From NCBI GenBank assembly GCA_025060595.1, contig JANXBX010000002.1, positions 16,300 to 80,299 of the forward strand: a stretch of DNA of 64,000 bases, given 5' to 3'. Within the stretch, counting starts at the first letter, position 1. Every line of letters starts with the position of its first letter. Shown here one piece after another: positions 1 to 8,146 of this stretch. A program made the position numbers and the translations under genes. This DNA is from Synergistota bacterium (lineage in GTDB: Bacteria > Synergistota > GBS-1). A model generated the notes under the pieces. It was not told the origin of the DNA. It made no database searches and worked only from the letters and a program-made list of their open reading frames with translations.

Positions 1-87
1 ATACCCCTGCGCTAAAACCGGAGAAGTAAAAAGTAAAGCAACTAATAAAACTATACATGTAGCACTTATCCCCCTGAGACAAAACAT
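1..87 (-). CDS. Exported protein, N-terminus only (cut by window edge)
   Basis: The minus strand shows an ATG at 87 preceded by a textbook AGGAGGTGA ribosome binding site at about 90-98, then 29 open codons to the window edge. The peptide has a charged start, a hydrophobic core and a plausible signal peptidase I site after residue 26 (VLA before QGY), so the product is exported. Nothing of the mature protein is visible, so its family cannot be named. It is the next gene downstream of the CTERM protein on the same strand but is separated from it by a terminator and about 570 nt, so it should have its own promoter. Confidence 0.72.
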   Translation of the reverse strand, partial: MFCLRGISATCIVLLVALLFTSPVLAQGY

Positions 88-600
88 TCTTTCACCTCCT
101 CATAAACAATATAGTTTGAGCTAACAAATTAACCATTTTTAATCCCTGATACACCAAGGAATGCTACCTAGCTACTATATTTTTCAAAAGACCCTGGGAT
201 GCTTTTCATTTTAACACTCCAATTTCACCTCCTATAAAGCGATTAAGCACCCCCAGGGCAGTCTGCAAAAATCAGCTTATCCCTAAACCTTTTCATACTT
301 TAATAAAGTGCTTTTAAAATTGTATGTCAGGTTTTTATAAACAAGCAATTTACAATAGCAAATTATATTCTACTTTAAAAAATCTTAACATATCAACCAC
401 AAGTTACTAACTTAAATGTAAACAAGTTTTTAATAAACATTTCTTTTTTCCCAAATAGTAACTATAATTATTCTCCATCTAAAATTCCATGCTATTTTAA
501 AGGATTGAACTTCTTATATAAAGGATAGCACTCCATAAATTGATAGTCAATAGTTAATTTGGAAAATACTTCCACAAAGCGGAAAAAACAAAAAATAAAA
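88..600 (-). promoter_or_regulatory. Long A/T-rich upstream region of the left-edge gene
   Basis: No convincing gene lies in these roughly 510 bases. On the minus strand it should hold the promoter and leader of the gene cut by the left edge. A perfect Shine-Dalgarno (AGGAGGTGAAA) sits at 223-233, about 140 nt before the real start, without a usable start codon at normal spacing; GTG, TTG and ATG codons near it open only reading frames of a few codons. A matching pair, cctggg at about 192-198 and cccagg at about 251-258, could close a stem across it. Several AT-rich -10-like hexamers exist and I could not choose a promoter among them. Confidence 0.45.
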
Positions 601-629
601 AGGGCTGGAGTCTAAAAGACTCCAGCCCT
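585..629 (-). terminator. Rho-independent terminator of the first CTERM gene
   Basis: A perfect 12-bp inverted repeat (agggctggagtc / gactccagccct, 601-629) with a 5-nt loop is followed on the minus strand by a long T-rich run (585-600). It lies 29 nt past the stop codon of the exported protein ending at 658. Confidence 0.9.
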
Positions 630-657
630 CTATCCTAAGGGGTTTTAAGCTTTATAG

Positions 658-3600
658 CTACTTCCTCCTTAAAAGGAGAAGCGCAGGACCAATTAAAAGT
701 AGCGCTAATCCAATCGAACCAGATACCGATGCGCTACAACCGCCGCCTTCACCAACTTTGAAAACACCTTTTCCTTTAACTTTGAAGCTTTTACTCTGAT
801 TACCAGCACTTACAGTGACTGTTGCTTCATAATCTTTCCCATCGGTAGGTTCAAAGGTAATTATGACCTCTTTCTCATATATTTTATTCGCAGGAGCGGT
901 CCAGGTCGTATTAGATATAGTAAATGCGGAAGCACCAGCACCAGCGATAGCTATATTAACATTAACATCATTGTTTGTCCCATTAGAAACAATTACATTT
1001 CTTCTAAGCAACTTAGATTCGTTCACGAAAACTTCACCAAAGTTCATATCTGAAGTGTCAACTGTAAGCGTAACTTGCCCTGGAGGAGGCTGAACATAAC
1101 CCTTTCCAGATACCGCTACATAAAGGGTATAACCTCCACCAGTTATCGTTACAGTTCCAGAGTAACCTTTGTCCTGGGTTGGTGAGAACTTAACAGCAAA
1201 GGAAACGCTTCCATTAGCTGGGACAGTGGTTGCAGAAACTGCAGGAACGAAGGCATTATCACTAGAAGATATGCTCACACTTATATTAGATGAAGTGGTA
1301 TTAGTTAAGGTAAAGTTAGCACTCGCAGAGGAACCAACCAATACATTACCAAAGTCGTAACTCTTAGGTGAAACATCTAAGGTGCCCGGTGGAGAAGGAG
1401 GAGCTATATAGGGAACGCTATCTGAAACTGCAATCTTTAGAGCCTTGTTAGTAGCATCGTAGGAAAGGACGTAAAGCTTGTTTCCGTCAGTACCAATCTG
1501 TGAGTACTGACCAACATCGTAAGCGGCACTATCACAGCCATCAACCTCGTCTCGAGTATATGGGCTTCCTTCGTAAGCAACCTTCAAGCCTTTAACATCG
1601 CCTGCGGTAGCCTGGCTATATTGATAATAGCTTACAACCAAAGAGTTATTAACCACAATAGATGAAGGCCACTCGAATACTCCCTGAGAATCTACAAATT
1701 TTCTTCCTTCAAAGGTTAAAGTAGAAGATACATATCTTGCTTCCTTAAGATCTTCAAGACCAGCCCTGTAAACTATATAAGCACGGTCGCGAGCTGGGTC
1801 AACAAATATATCGGTGTGTACCGGAGAGTAAGGCACGGTAGAATACTCCACAATGGTATCCGTTCTTTGGGTATCTTGGTTGTCCATATTCTTAAGGTTG
1901 TCTCTCCAAATCCAGTGTACCTCTTGAGAATCCTTACCATAAGAAAGATAAAGATCCCCATTCACTATCTTCATGCTTATCGAGTCTATAGAGGAGCTTG
2001 CAGAGGCAAGCGGCACAGTAGGAGCGGTACTACCGCTTAATACATCTATCCAGCCTCCTGTGTTAGATTTTCTAAAGAGATAGATCTTATCTTTGTCTAT
2101 ATAGGCTATATACGGCCTATTACCATCGCTCGAATCTACCGCTATAGCAACCCCTCTTGAGCTAGTGGCTGGAGTTGAAACCTCTGCGATATCGGTAGGA
2201 CCGCTCCAGCTTTCAAAGCCTATTCTGTAAGAGTAATAAAGCTTTGATACAGAGCTGGTAGCTATATAGGCTATGTGAGGTGTTCCACCTGAAAGGGTTA
2301 TACCAAGTGCGGAAGCGGTCGCCTGAGTTACCATCTCAGCCATCCAGTAACCGTCATCACTTCTTCTCAGATACCATATCTCATAACTATTTGTTGCAAA
2401 AGCAACAGCATGAAATACTCCACCAGACATAATACCTGCGACATTCTTACCAAAGTCAACCTCCCTAATTATCGGGAAACTATCAGGCGATCGGGTAGTC
2501 CCAGAAGCTATATTAAAGGCATGCCAATAGTGCAAGTTGCTATTATCAGTCCCAAGAATATGAACCATTAAGCCATTAAGGGTAGAAGCACTTGAGTTAT
2601 GGAAGGCAAAGACCACTGCCTCAGTTGCTAACGTGCTTGGAATTAAGGTTGCTGTAGAAACGCTTGCTGCATCTGAAGGTAATGGTGGGAAATAAGAAAC
2701 AGCAACCGTAGCACCAGTAGCATAGAAGGCAAACATCCTTACAGAATTTCCCACTGTAGCGCTATATATGTCAACCCATTCCGCATCTCCAGAAGGTGCC
2801 TTCAAATTTCGAACAAACCAGGGACCTGTATTTGGAGTTGTGGAGTAAGCGACAAAGACTCCAGACTCACTTGCGAAGGCAACATGAGGATAGCCACTGG
2901 CATCAAAACCTAAGGCTATAAACTTACCAGTAGAGGGAGAAGTAGTAGCTGTAGTGGAAACCCAGCTTGGAGCACCATATGCATATTGAACTCCGTTAGA
3001 TGATATATAGGCAACCACAGGAGAACCAGCTCTTATACCTAAAGAGGGGCGAGATGAAGCAGCACTAGAGATAATGCTCGGTGTGCTCCAGCTTCCAGAG
3101 CTTTTACTAACAGAAACAAGCTTATTGCTATCATCATAATAAGCTATATAAACGGTGTTACCAGATATAGCTATAGAAGGAGTACGGTTCTTATTAAGCG
3201 TTCCTGTAGAATTTCCCACAATCTCTTTACTCCATACCCCTGAGGAGCTTCTTTTAGCATAAATTAGCTTGTAAGATGTTGTAGAAACCTGCTTATAGTA
3301 AGCTATATGAATCTCTTCTCCGCTTACAACTGCTGAAACACATCCTAGTTTATAAGAAACCTGCTCAACCACGTCTATCTCCTCAGGAGCTTTCCATTCT
3401 ACATAATACTCTGCTCCGCTTTGAACAACTCTTCCCTCTATCCCCCAGATCCTTTGGAAGGTATTAGCTCCATTGTTAAAAAATGCATCCTCATACACAA
3501 CATAAAACCTATCACCGCTTAATGGAACTAAAGCCCTGTTTGGATACCAGTTAGAAAGGTCATGATTTGAGCCACCCCAGATGAAGGCATTTTTCCAGCC

Positions 3601-3690
3601 AAGGGAAGCAAAGGCAGGAAGAACAAAGGAAAGAACACCAATCAATCCGACCACTATCAATGCTGGTGCAACCGCTCTAAAGTTTCTCAC
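658..3690 (-). CDS. Secreted beta-repeat protein with two ASH/HYDIN-like domains and Synergist-CTERM tail
   Basis: About 1010 residues. The signal peptide covers residues 1-28 and ends AFA. The body (about 30-770) repeats short strands of the type PxIAYID/YIAYYD, resembling sialidase-like beta-propeller blades. Two Ig-like choice-of-anchor (ASH/HYDIN) domains follow at about 780-875 and 885-975, each opening with a YDFGNV- or MNFGEV-type strand. The tail is GEGGGCSAS, a glycine-rich hydrophobic helix and RRK, the pattern of the Synergist-CTERM sorting signal. I chose GTG at 3690: the longer frame from 3702 starts inside the Shine-Dalgarno AAAGGAGGTG, whereas 3690 lies 11 nt past it. A surface or anchored role is inferred; the ligand is unknown. 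Its neighbour on the same strand has the same architecture with one Ig-like domain. Confidence 0.85.
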   Translation of the reverse strand: MRNFRAVAPALIVVGLIGVLSFVLPAFASLGWKNAFIWGGSNHDLSNWYPNRALVPLSGDRFYVVYEDAFFNNGANTFQRIWGIEGRVVQSGAEYYVEWKAPEEIDVVEQVSYKLGCVSAVVSGEEIHIAYYKQVSTTSYKLIYAKRSSSGVWSKEIVGNSTGTLNKNRTPSIAISGNTVYIAYYDDSNKLVSVSKSSGSWSTPSIISSAASSRPSLGIRAGSPVVAYISSNGVQYAYGAPSWVSTTATTSPSTGKFIALGFDASGYPHVAFASESGVFVAYSTTPNTGPWFVRNLKAPSGDAEWVDIYSATVGNSVRMFAFYATGATVAVSYFPPLPSDAASVSTATLIPSTLATEAVVFAFHNSSASTLNGLMVHILGTDNSNLHYWHAFNIASGTTRSPDSFPIIREVDFGKNVAGIMSGGVFHAVAFATNSYEIWYLRRSDDGYWMAEMVTQATASALGITLSGGTPHIAYIATSSVSKLYYSYRIGFESWSGPTDIAEVSTPATSSRGVAIAVDSSDGNRPYIAYIDKDKIYLFRKSNTGGWIDVLSGSTAPTVPLASASSSIDSISMKIVNGDLYLSYGKDSQEVHWIWRDNLKNMDNQDTQRTDTIVEYSTVPYSPVHTDIFVDPARDRAYIVYRAGLEDLKEARYVSSTLTFEGRKFVDSQGVFEWPSSIVVNNSLVVSYYQYSQATAGDVKGLKVAYEGSPYTRDEVDGCDSAAYDVGQYSQIGTDGNKLYVLSYDATNKALKIAVSDSVPYIAPPSPPGTLDVSPKSYDFGNVLVGSSASANFTLTNTTSSNISVSISSSDNAFVPAVSATTVPANGSVSFAVKFSPTQDKGYSGTVTITGGGYTLYVAVSGKGYVQPPPGQVTLTVDTSDMNFGEVFVNESKLLRRNVIVSNGTNNDVNVNIAIAGAGASAFTISNTTWTAPANKIYEKEVIITFEPTDGKDYEATVTVSAGNQSKSFKVKGKGVFKVGEGGGCSASVSGSIGLALLLIGPALLLLRRK

Positions 3691-3893
3691 CTTAATTTTC
3701 ACCTCCTTTAAAGGTTTCTAAAAACCCAAAACTCCTATTTGGGATTCAATCCTATACGACATCACCTCCTTACTGCGACAAAGACAAATAATCCCATTCT
3801 AATTATACTATAAAATACCAAATAAACTTTGCTTTATTTTATCACAAAGCTTCTCAACCTTGCAACTCATCCAAGAAAAAACAAAAAAGAAAA
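3691..3893 (-). promoter_or_regulatory. Leader and probable promoter of the first CTERM gene
   Basis: On the minus strand a TATAAT lies at 3802-3807, but no good -35 box sits at 17 nt, so the promoter is tentative. A perfect Shine-Dalgarno TAAGGAGGTGA at 3762-3772 lies about 72 nt upstream of the real start. The ATG directly after it is only 2 nt away and would encode 14 codons, so it is more likely an orphan ribosome-binding element than a translated leader. Confidence 0.4.
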
Positions 3894-3932
3894 TTAAAAG
3901 GGCTAGGGGTTTTAAACCCCTAGCCCTTTTAA
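3894..3932 (-). terminator. Rho-independent terminator of the second CTERM gene
   Basis: A perfect inverted repeat of at least 16 bp (ttaaaagggctagggg / cccctagcccttttaa) around a short loop lies 24 nt past the stop at 3956 and is followed on the minus strand by a T-rich tract (about 3876-3893). It isolates the two CTERM genes from each other. Confidence 0.9.
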
Positions 3933-3955
3933 TCTATAGGATCTTTAAGCTTCGT

Positions 3956-6898
3956 TTACTTCTTCCTCAACGCAAGGATAGCAGGACCAATTAAGAGCAA
4001 TGCCAATCCAAGCGAGCCAACATCAGCCGCGCTACAACCTCCGCCACCAACAGCCTTACCAGTTCCACTCACAGAGACAGTCTTACTAACGGTACCGACA
4101 GTTATAGTTATGCTTCCACTATAGGATATATCATCAGTAGGAGCAAAGGTAACTTTAACGGTCTTCGAGTCACGAGCACCAGCAGCAACTTGCCATGAAG
4201 CAGGTGTTACACTAAAGCCAGTAGGTGCGCTTACACTTACATTAACAGCAGCAGCTGTCGGGTTATCAACTACAACAGTAAGAGTAAGCTCCTTAGTGTC
4301 ACCCACGTTAACCTCACCGAAGCTGAGAGAAGCAGGATTCACATCCACGGTAACCTGAGCAGGTGGAGGAACTTCGCTTACCATAGCGTTAGCCACACCA
4401 GCAGCACCCTTGTAGAAGAACAATGCCTTGCTCATCAAGGCTTCCGTACGAGATGCGTTAGCAAATACAGGTTTAGATTCCTGCTTATTCCCGCCAACCA
4501 CTACATACTCAGGCGTTCCAGCAACATCGCCAAACCTGAAGTAATACTTCGTTGCTGTTGGGTAATCAAGGTACTTGTAAAGGACATAGACTTTACCGCC
4601 CTCTGCCACAGCAAATGGATCTTTACGCTCGCAAAGCGGGCATCCGCCATCATTGATCTCCTTCCTAGTACCCTTCCATCCGTTATCTACAGAAACTTGA
4701 GCTACATCTTCCTCGTACATTAAGGAGCCTCTACCACCAGGAGAAGAGTAAACTACCGTGGCTTTGTCACTGTAAAGGGCAAGAGCAACCTCACACATCT
4801 CCTCATAGCCGCTGAAGGTCTCAACCTTGAACACATGAGAGAACGTCTGCTCGCTAGCCTCTTTCCAAGCATAGTAGACATAAGAACTAGAGGTTGTATT
4901 ATAGCCTATTGCAAGTCCCATAAGCTCATCACCATTGGAAAGGACAAGAACTTTCATATCAAGATTACCATCAGCAAGTATATTAACACTCTCTAAGCCA
5001 TCTACTGATTTGATCGTCTGCCAGGAAGCGCCTTTCTTCTGCCTGTAGAAGACACCCTTATTCACAGTTACCCATGCCACATGGATCGCATCTTTCATGT
5101 CACCAACAGAAGTAAGCTCGATATCAACATCACGAACATTGTAGTCATATGAAACAATTTCAGGCCCTGTAGTCCAACCATCGGTTATAGCAGTAACATA
5201 ACTAACTGTGGCAGGAGTAGCAGGATTTACAGCGCTATCTAAGTTACTTGCCGAGCCAGAAAGAATCGATGTAAAGACTATATGAGGAGCACCCTTAGAA
5301 TCAAGATCTATATCAGTATTCCAACCAGCATCAAGGTAATCTGGTATTTTAACCCCTAAAGCTTCACCCTTTATTTCGAACCAACCAGGCTTATTGGCAG
5401 CACCACGATTAATTAAGGTAGTAGCATCTGCAAGCACCTTATAATCGGAGCCAAATTTCACATAGTTAAGAGTCCTAAGAATCGCATCATAGAAGCTGGC
5501 ATGGTAATCACCGCTTCCAGCTACACTGTAACCCATACCAAATAGAGAGGCATTAGCAAGCGTTCTACCACTAGCAGGAGTCCAGCTTCTAAGGTTGTCA
5601 GCAGAAGCAGTTGCAAGCTTCAAGAGATCACCAGCTGTAGCCCAAGAGTAGTAGTAGTAGCCAGTATCGCTAACAAGCGTTATAGCACCATAGCCACCCT
5701 TATCAACTTGATAATATAACCAATTAATAGTACCGCCTAAAGCAGCATTAGTTGCATAAACAACACATGCTCCACCACCTAAATCCGGATCGCGAGTATC
5801 AAAGTAAGCTATAGCGACCGTCGCTTGAGAAGCAAGGCCAGTTATACCCATATCTATATTGCAAGGCCTAGCATTCTTTTGAACCACAACATTCTTCTTA
5901 AACTCACTTTGAGCCACTTGAGGAAGCTGTCCTATGATATCCCAGGTAGCCGATGTGGCAAAGGAAGTGAAAAGAATATTTCCGCCCTTCGTAACATAAG
6001 CTATACCTATTGCAGCCTCAGTAGCAGTATAACTTCCTACCCATAGCGAAGTATCCGCACCCACAGTGCAAGCATCCACAACAACGTTAGGATCAGAATC
6101 AACTAAAGCTACGCAACCTTTAGCTCCACTCCAGCTTTTACCATCCTTAGATACAGCTAAGTAAAGACCAGAACCCGATTGACCATACTTCCTAGCAATA
6201 TAGGATACAAATATCAAACCAGCCCAATTCCCAGCAAAATTCTGAGGAGTAACGAAAACATCAACACCAGTCGCCTCATAGCTAGTTATCTTACTTACTT
6301 CCCAATTAAGGTTAGCCTCAAACTCAGCCTGAGTTGCACTATCAGCAGCAACTTCAGCCATATTTAAGGTAGCAAGGTAAACACCGCTATCTCCACCAAC
6401 AGCTATAGCGGCAACGGTAGCACCGTTAGTGAAAGCGCCGGTAGCATAACCTACAGCAACGGAAGTGTACCTGGGATTTTGAAGATCAGCACAGGGGACA
6501 GTATGCACATACCAATTTGAACCATCAAACAAAGCAGCCTTAAGGGAATTACCAGAAATGTAAGATAAGATTATAAACTTCTTGTCATAATTATAAAGTG
6601 CCATAGATGGGTAAGCTCCCGCAGAGCCAGAAACCAAGTTACCATCGATTAGCCATATACCATCGATCTTTTCACTGCCAGTGGCTAAATCCCACCTATA
6701 TACTACCAATCTGCGACCATCATGAGCAGCAACATAAGCTTTATTACCATCAATGACTATTGCATTTTGAGGTATGGTCTCCTTAAAGGTGACGCTTTGG
6801 ATAGGCGTACTCTGCCATGCTGCAAAGGCAGGAAGAGCAAAAAGAAGCATGACTAATAGCGCCGTTCCCAGAACGCTTAACTTCTTAGAGAAACTCAT
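3956..6898 (-). CDS. Secreted beta-repeat protein with one ASH-like domain and Synergist-CTERM tail
   Basis: 980 residues with a signal peptide at 1-26 (ending AFA). The long central part has irregular beta-propeller-like repeats (AIAYVTKGG, VAIAYFDTRD, PHIVFTS) similar in style to the neighbouring CTERM protein. One Ig-like ASH domain lies at about 855-945 (SLSFGEVNVGDT) and the protein ends GGGGCSAADVG, a hydrophobic helix and RKK. A start at 6898 fits GGAGGTGA 8 nt upstream. The sorting tail predicts processing at the Cys/Gly site and anchoring or release at the surface. It is transcribed from a strong promoter through a 330-nt leader shared with the SLH porin at 18261-19757, and is divergent from the secretion operon. 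Substrate or function is unknown. Confidence 0.87.
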   Translation of the reverse strand: MSFSKKLSVLGTALLVMLLFALPAFAAWQSTPIQSVTFKETIPQNAIVIDGNKAYVAAHDGRRLVVYRWDLATGSEKIDGIWLIDGNLVSGSAGAYPSMALYNYDKKFIILSYISGNSLKAALFDGSNWYVHTVPCADLQNPRYTSVAVGYATGAFTNGATVAAIAVGGDSGVYLATLNMAEVAADSATQAEFEANLNWEVSKITSYEATGVDVFVTPQNFAGNWAGLIFVSYIARKYGQSGSGLYLAVSKDGKSWSGAKGCVALVDSDPNVVVDACTVGADTSLWVGSYTATEAAIGIAYVTKGGNILFTSFATSATWDIIGQLPQVAQSEFKKNVVVQKNARPCNIDMGITGLASQATVAIAYFDTRDPDLGGGACVVYATNAALGGTINWLYYQVDKGGYGAITLVSDTGYYYYSWATAGDLLKLATASADNLRSWTPASGRTLANASLFGMGYSVAGSGDYHASFYDAILRTLNYVKFGSDYKVLADATTLINRGAANKPGWFEIKGEALGVKIPDYLDAGWNTDIDLDSKGAPHIVFTSILSGSASNLDSAVNPATPATVSYVTAITDGWTTGPEIVSYDYNVRDVDIELTSVGDMKDAIHVAWVTVNKGVFYRQKKGASWQTIKSVDGLESVNILADGNLDMKVLVLSNGDELMGLAIGYNTTSSSYVYYAWKEASEQTFSHVFKVETFSGYEEMCEVALALYSDKATVVYSSPGGRGSLMYEEDVAQVSVDNGWKGTRKEINDGGCPLCERKDPFAVAEGGKVYVLYKYLDYPTATKYYFRFGDVAGTPEYVVVGGNKQESKPVFANASRTEALMSKALFFYKGAAGVANAMVSEVPPPAQVTVDVNPASLSFGEVNVGDTKELTLTVVVDNPTAAAVNVSVSAPTGFSVTPASWQVAAGARDSKTVKVTFAPTDDISYSGSITITVGTVSKTVSVSGTGKAVGGGGCSAADVGSLGLALLLIGPAILALRKK

Positions 6899-7230
6899 TC
6901 ATTTCACCTCCATTTCAGATTTTGAAGAGAAGATCGACCTCTTCCTCTTTAAAGCTTCATCCACTACTACCTCCCAGGGCACTCTTTTCCCAACAAGTAT
7001 CCTACGTTTCCTTGTCGGAAAGATCACCCTTAACGGAGGCTTAAGATAGAAGCTTAAGAGGAAGAGAAAACAAAACAATCCCCCTTAGAAGCCTTTAAGA
7101 GCGCTTCTCCCAATAAAAGATCTTCACCTCCTCCCTGGGATAGCTTAGCGCCCCTGCCTTCGTTTAAAGGCGAGGCTTCCAAAAGAGACCCCTTCCCTTA
7201 TTTCCTTTTCAAGGTCCGTTATTTAACTTC
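6899..7230 (-). promoter_or_regulatory. Long structured mRNA leader (copy A) shared with the SLH-porin leader
   Basis: About 330 nt of untranslated minus-strand RNA. It contains hairpins (for example GCCTT/AAGGC near 7156-7176 and AGAAGC/GCTTCT near 7088-7111) and a perfect Shine-Dalgarno at 7123-7135, about 230 nt before the true start, with no start codon at proper spacing. Blocks shared in the same order with the leader at 19758-20078 are: CCTTGAAA plus AAATAA near the 5' end; CGCTAAGC just before GGAGGTGAAG; a 21-mer at 6994-7014 (18 of 21 identical); and a 21-mer at about 6940-6960 (18 of 21). The genes downstream are unrelated, so the leader itself is the conserved element. It does not match a riboswitch class I know. 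Confidence 0.6.
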
Positions 7231-7236
7231 AGTATT

Positions 7237-7265
7237 ATTATAACCAAAGCAACCTTAATTGACAA
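7237..7265 (-). promoter_or_regulatory. Sigma-70-type promoter of the second CTERM gene
   Basis: On the minus strand TTGTCA (7260-7265), a 17-nt spacer and TATAAT (7237-7242) give a near-consensus housekeeping promoter, predicting a start of transcription near 7230. The same hexamers and spacing occur before the SLH-porin leader. Confidence 0.8.
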
Positions 7266-7285
7266 GGGGAAAAGCTTAAAATTTG

Positions 7286-7294
7286 TGATATAAT
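7286..7294 (+). promoter_or_regulatory. Extended -10 promoter of the secretion operon (leaderless)
   Basis: TGATATAAT at 7286-7294 is an extended -10 element. Its last base is 11 nt before the ATG at 7305, so the predicted transcript starts only about 0-4 nt before the start codon, and no Shine-Dalgarno is present. The TTGACA at 7259-7264 lies 24 nt away, too far to be its -35 box; it belongs to the divergent promoter. Confidence 0.6.
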
Positions 7295-7304
7295 CGCTTT
7301 AAAG

Positions 7305-8138
7305 ATGAGTAAGAAGGGCTCGATATTTTTAAGCGTGATTTTAGGGACAAGTATCGCCATAGCTTTAAGCATAGCGCTAAATTACTTTGCAAGAGTAGAG
7401 ATTAATAAAAGCTATAATTTCCGATATAGAAGCGAGGCTCGCATTCTTTCAAGGAGCATAATAGACGCTTTGAAAACAAACCCTATATCCATTCCACCTT
7501 ATGAGTTAAGCCCGAAAAGATGGATCAGAGTAGAATCGGAAGACTTAGAGCGTTACATAAATATAAATACCATAATTTTGCCAGATGGCAAGACCCTTGA
7601 CATAAAATGGGAAAAAATTTTTGAAAGGATCTTAAGGTTAGCCGGTGCTCCGATAGATCTGTTACCAAAGATATGTGACTTTATAGACACGGATAAAGAT
7701 GCTCGCTTAGGAGGATACGAGGGAGAGGAGAACTTAAATAGAAGGCTTTATCTCTTAGAGGAGATATTAAGGATGAGAGATTTAAATAAGGAGCTTTACG
7801 ACAAGGTCTTCTCAAAATACTTCACGGCGGTCTCCAGCGGGAGGATTAATATAAATACGGCACCAAAGGAGGTCCTCATGGCTTTATCTGAAGAGATAGA
7901 TGAAGAGGTTGCCGATGCTATAATAGAGTTTAGAAGGGGAGAGAAGATTGAGAGGGCCTCGGACTTAAAGAAGATACCTGGTTTTCCTGAGAAGATAATA
8001 CCCCAAGTGGCAGAGGTTATATGTTTCGATAGCAAGTACTATAGGTTGAAAGTTGAAGTTAAGGTTGAAGAGGCAATTTTTAAAACCGAAGTAGTGGTAA
8101 GCGATGGAAGGATAATATATGAGAGGGAGGGCTGGTGA
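7305..8138 (+). CDS. gspK: Type II secretion minor pseudopilin GspK
   Basis: 277 residues. The N-terminus (SKKG then SIFLSVILG) is a type III prepilin-like signal with a hydrophobic helix and no glutamate at position 5, as is normal for GspK, the tip pseudopilin. Helix-hairpin-helix-like segments (INTAPKEVL; KIPGFPEKI) lie at about 185-240, characteristic of the GspK periplasmic domain. GspK caps the pseudopilus in the periplasm. It is the first gene of a ten-gene operon, where canonical operons have it near the end, and probably starts a leaderless message. The partners GspI and GspJ with which it forms the tip complex are not in this operon. Confidence 0.82.
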   Translation: MSKKGSIFLSVILGTSIAIALSIALNYFARVEINKSYNFRYRSEARILSRSIIDALKTNPISIPPYELSPKRWIRVESEDLERYININTIILPDGKTLDIKWEKIFERILRLAGAPIDLLPKICDFIDTDKDARLGGYEGEENLNRRLYLLEEILRMRDLNKELYDKVFSKYFTAVSSGRININTAPKEVLMALSEEIDEEVADAIIEFRRGEKIERASDLKKIPGFPEKIIPQVAEVICFDSKYYRLKVEVKVEEAIFKTEVVVSDGRIIYEREGW

Positions 8139-8146
8139 ATTAAGAC

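Noticed and set aside
223-233. Translated leader peptides at the orphan Shine-Dalgarno sites
   Set aside because: GTG codons inside these sites open only short, unrelated frames (about 5 to 16 codons) and lack spacing from the Shine-Dalgarno.
7259-7264. TTGACA as -35 box for the secretion operon
   Set aside because: It is 24 nt from the TATAAT (27 nt at the equivalent 20107-20112 site), too far. Its reverse complement TTGTCA fits the divergent promoter at 17 nt.
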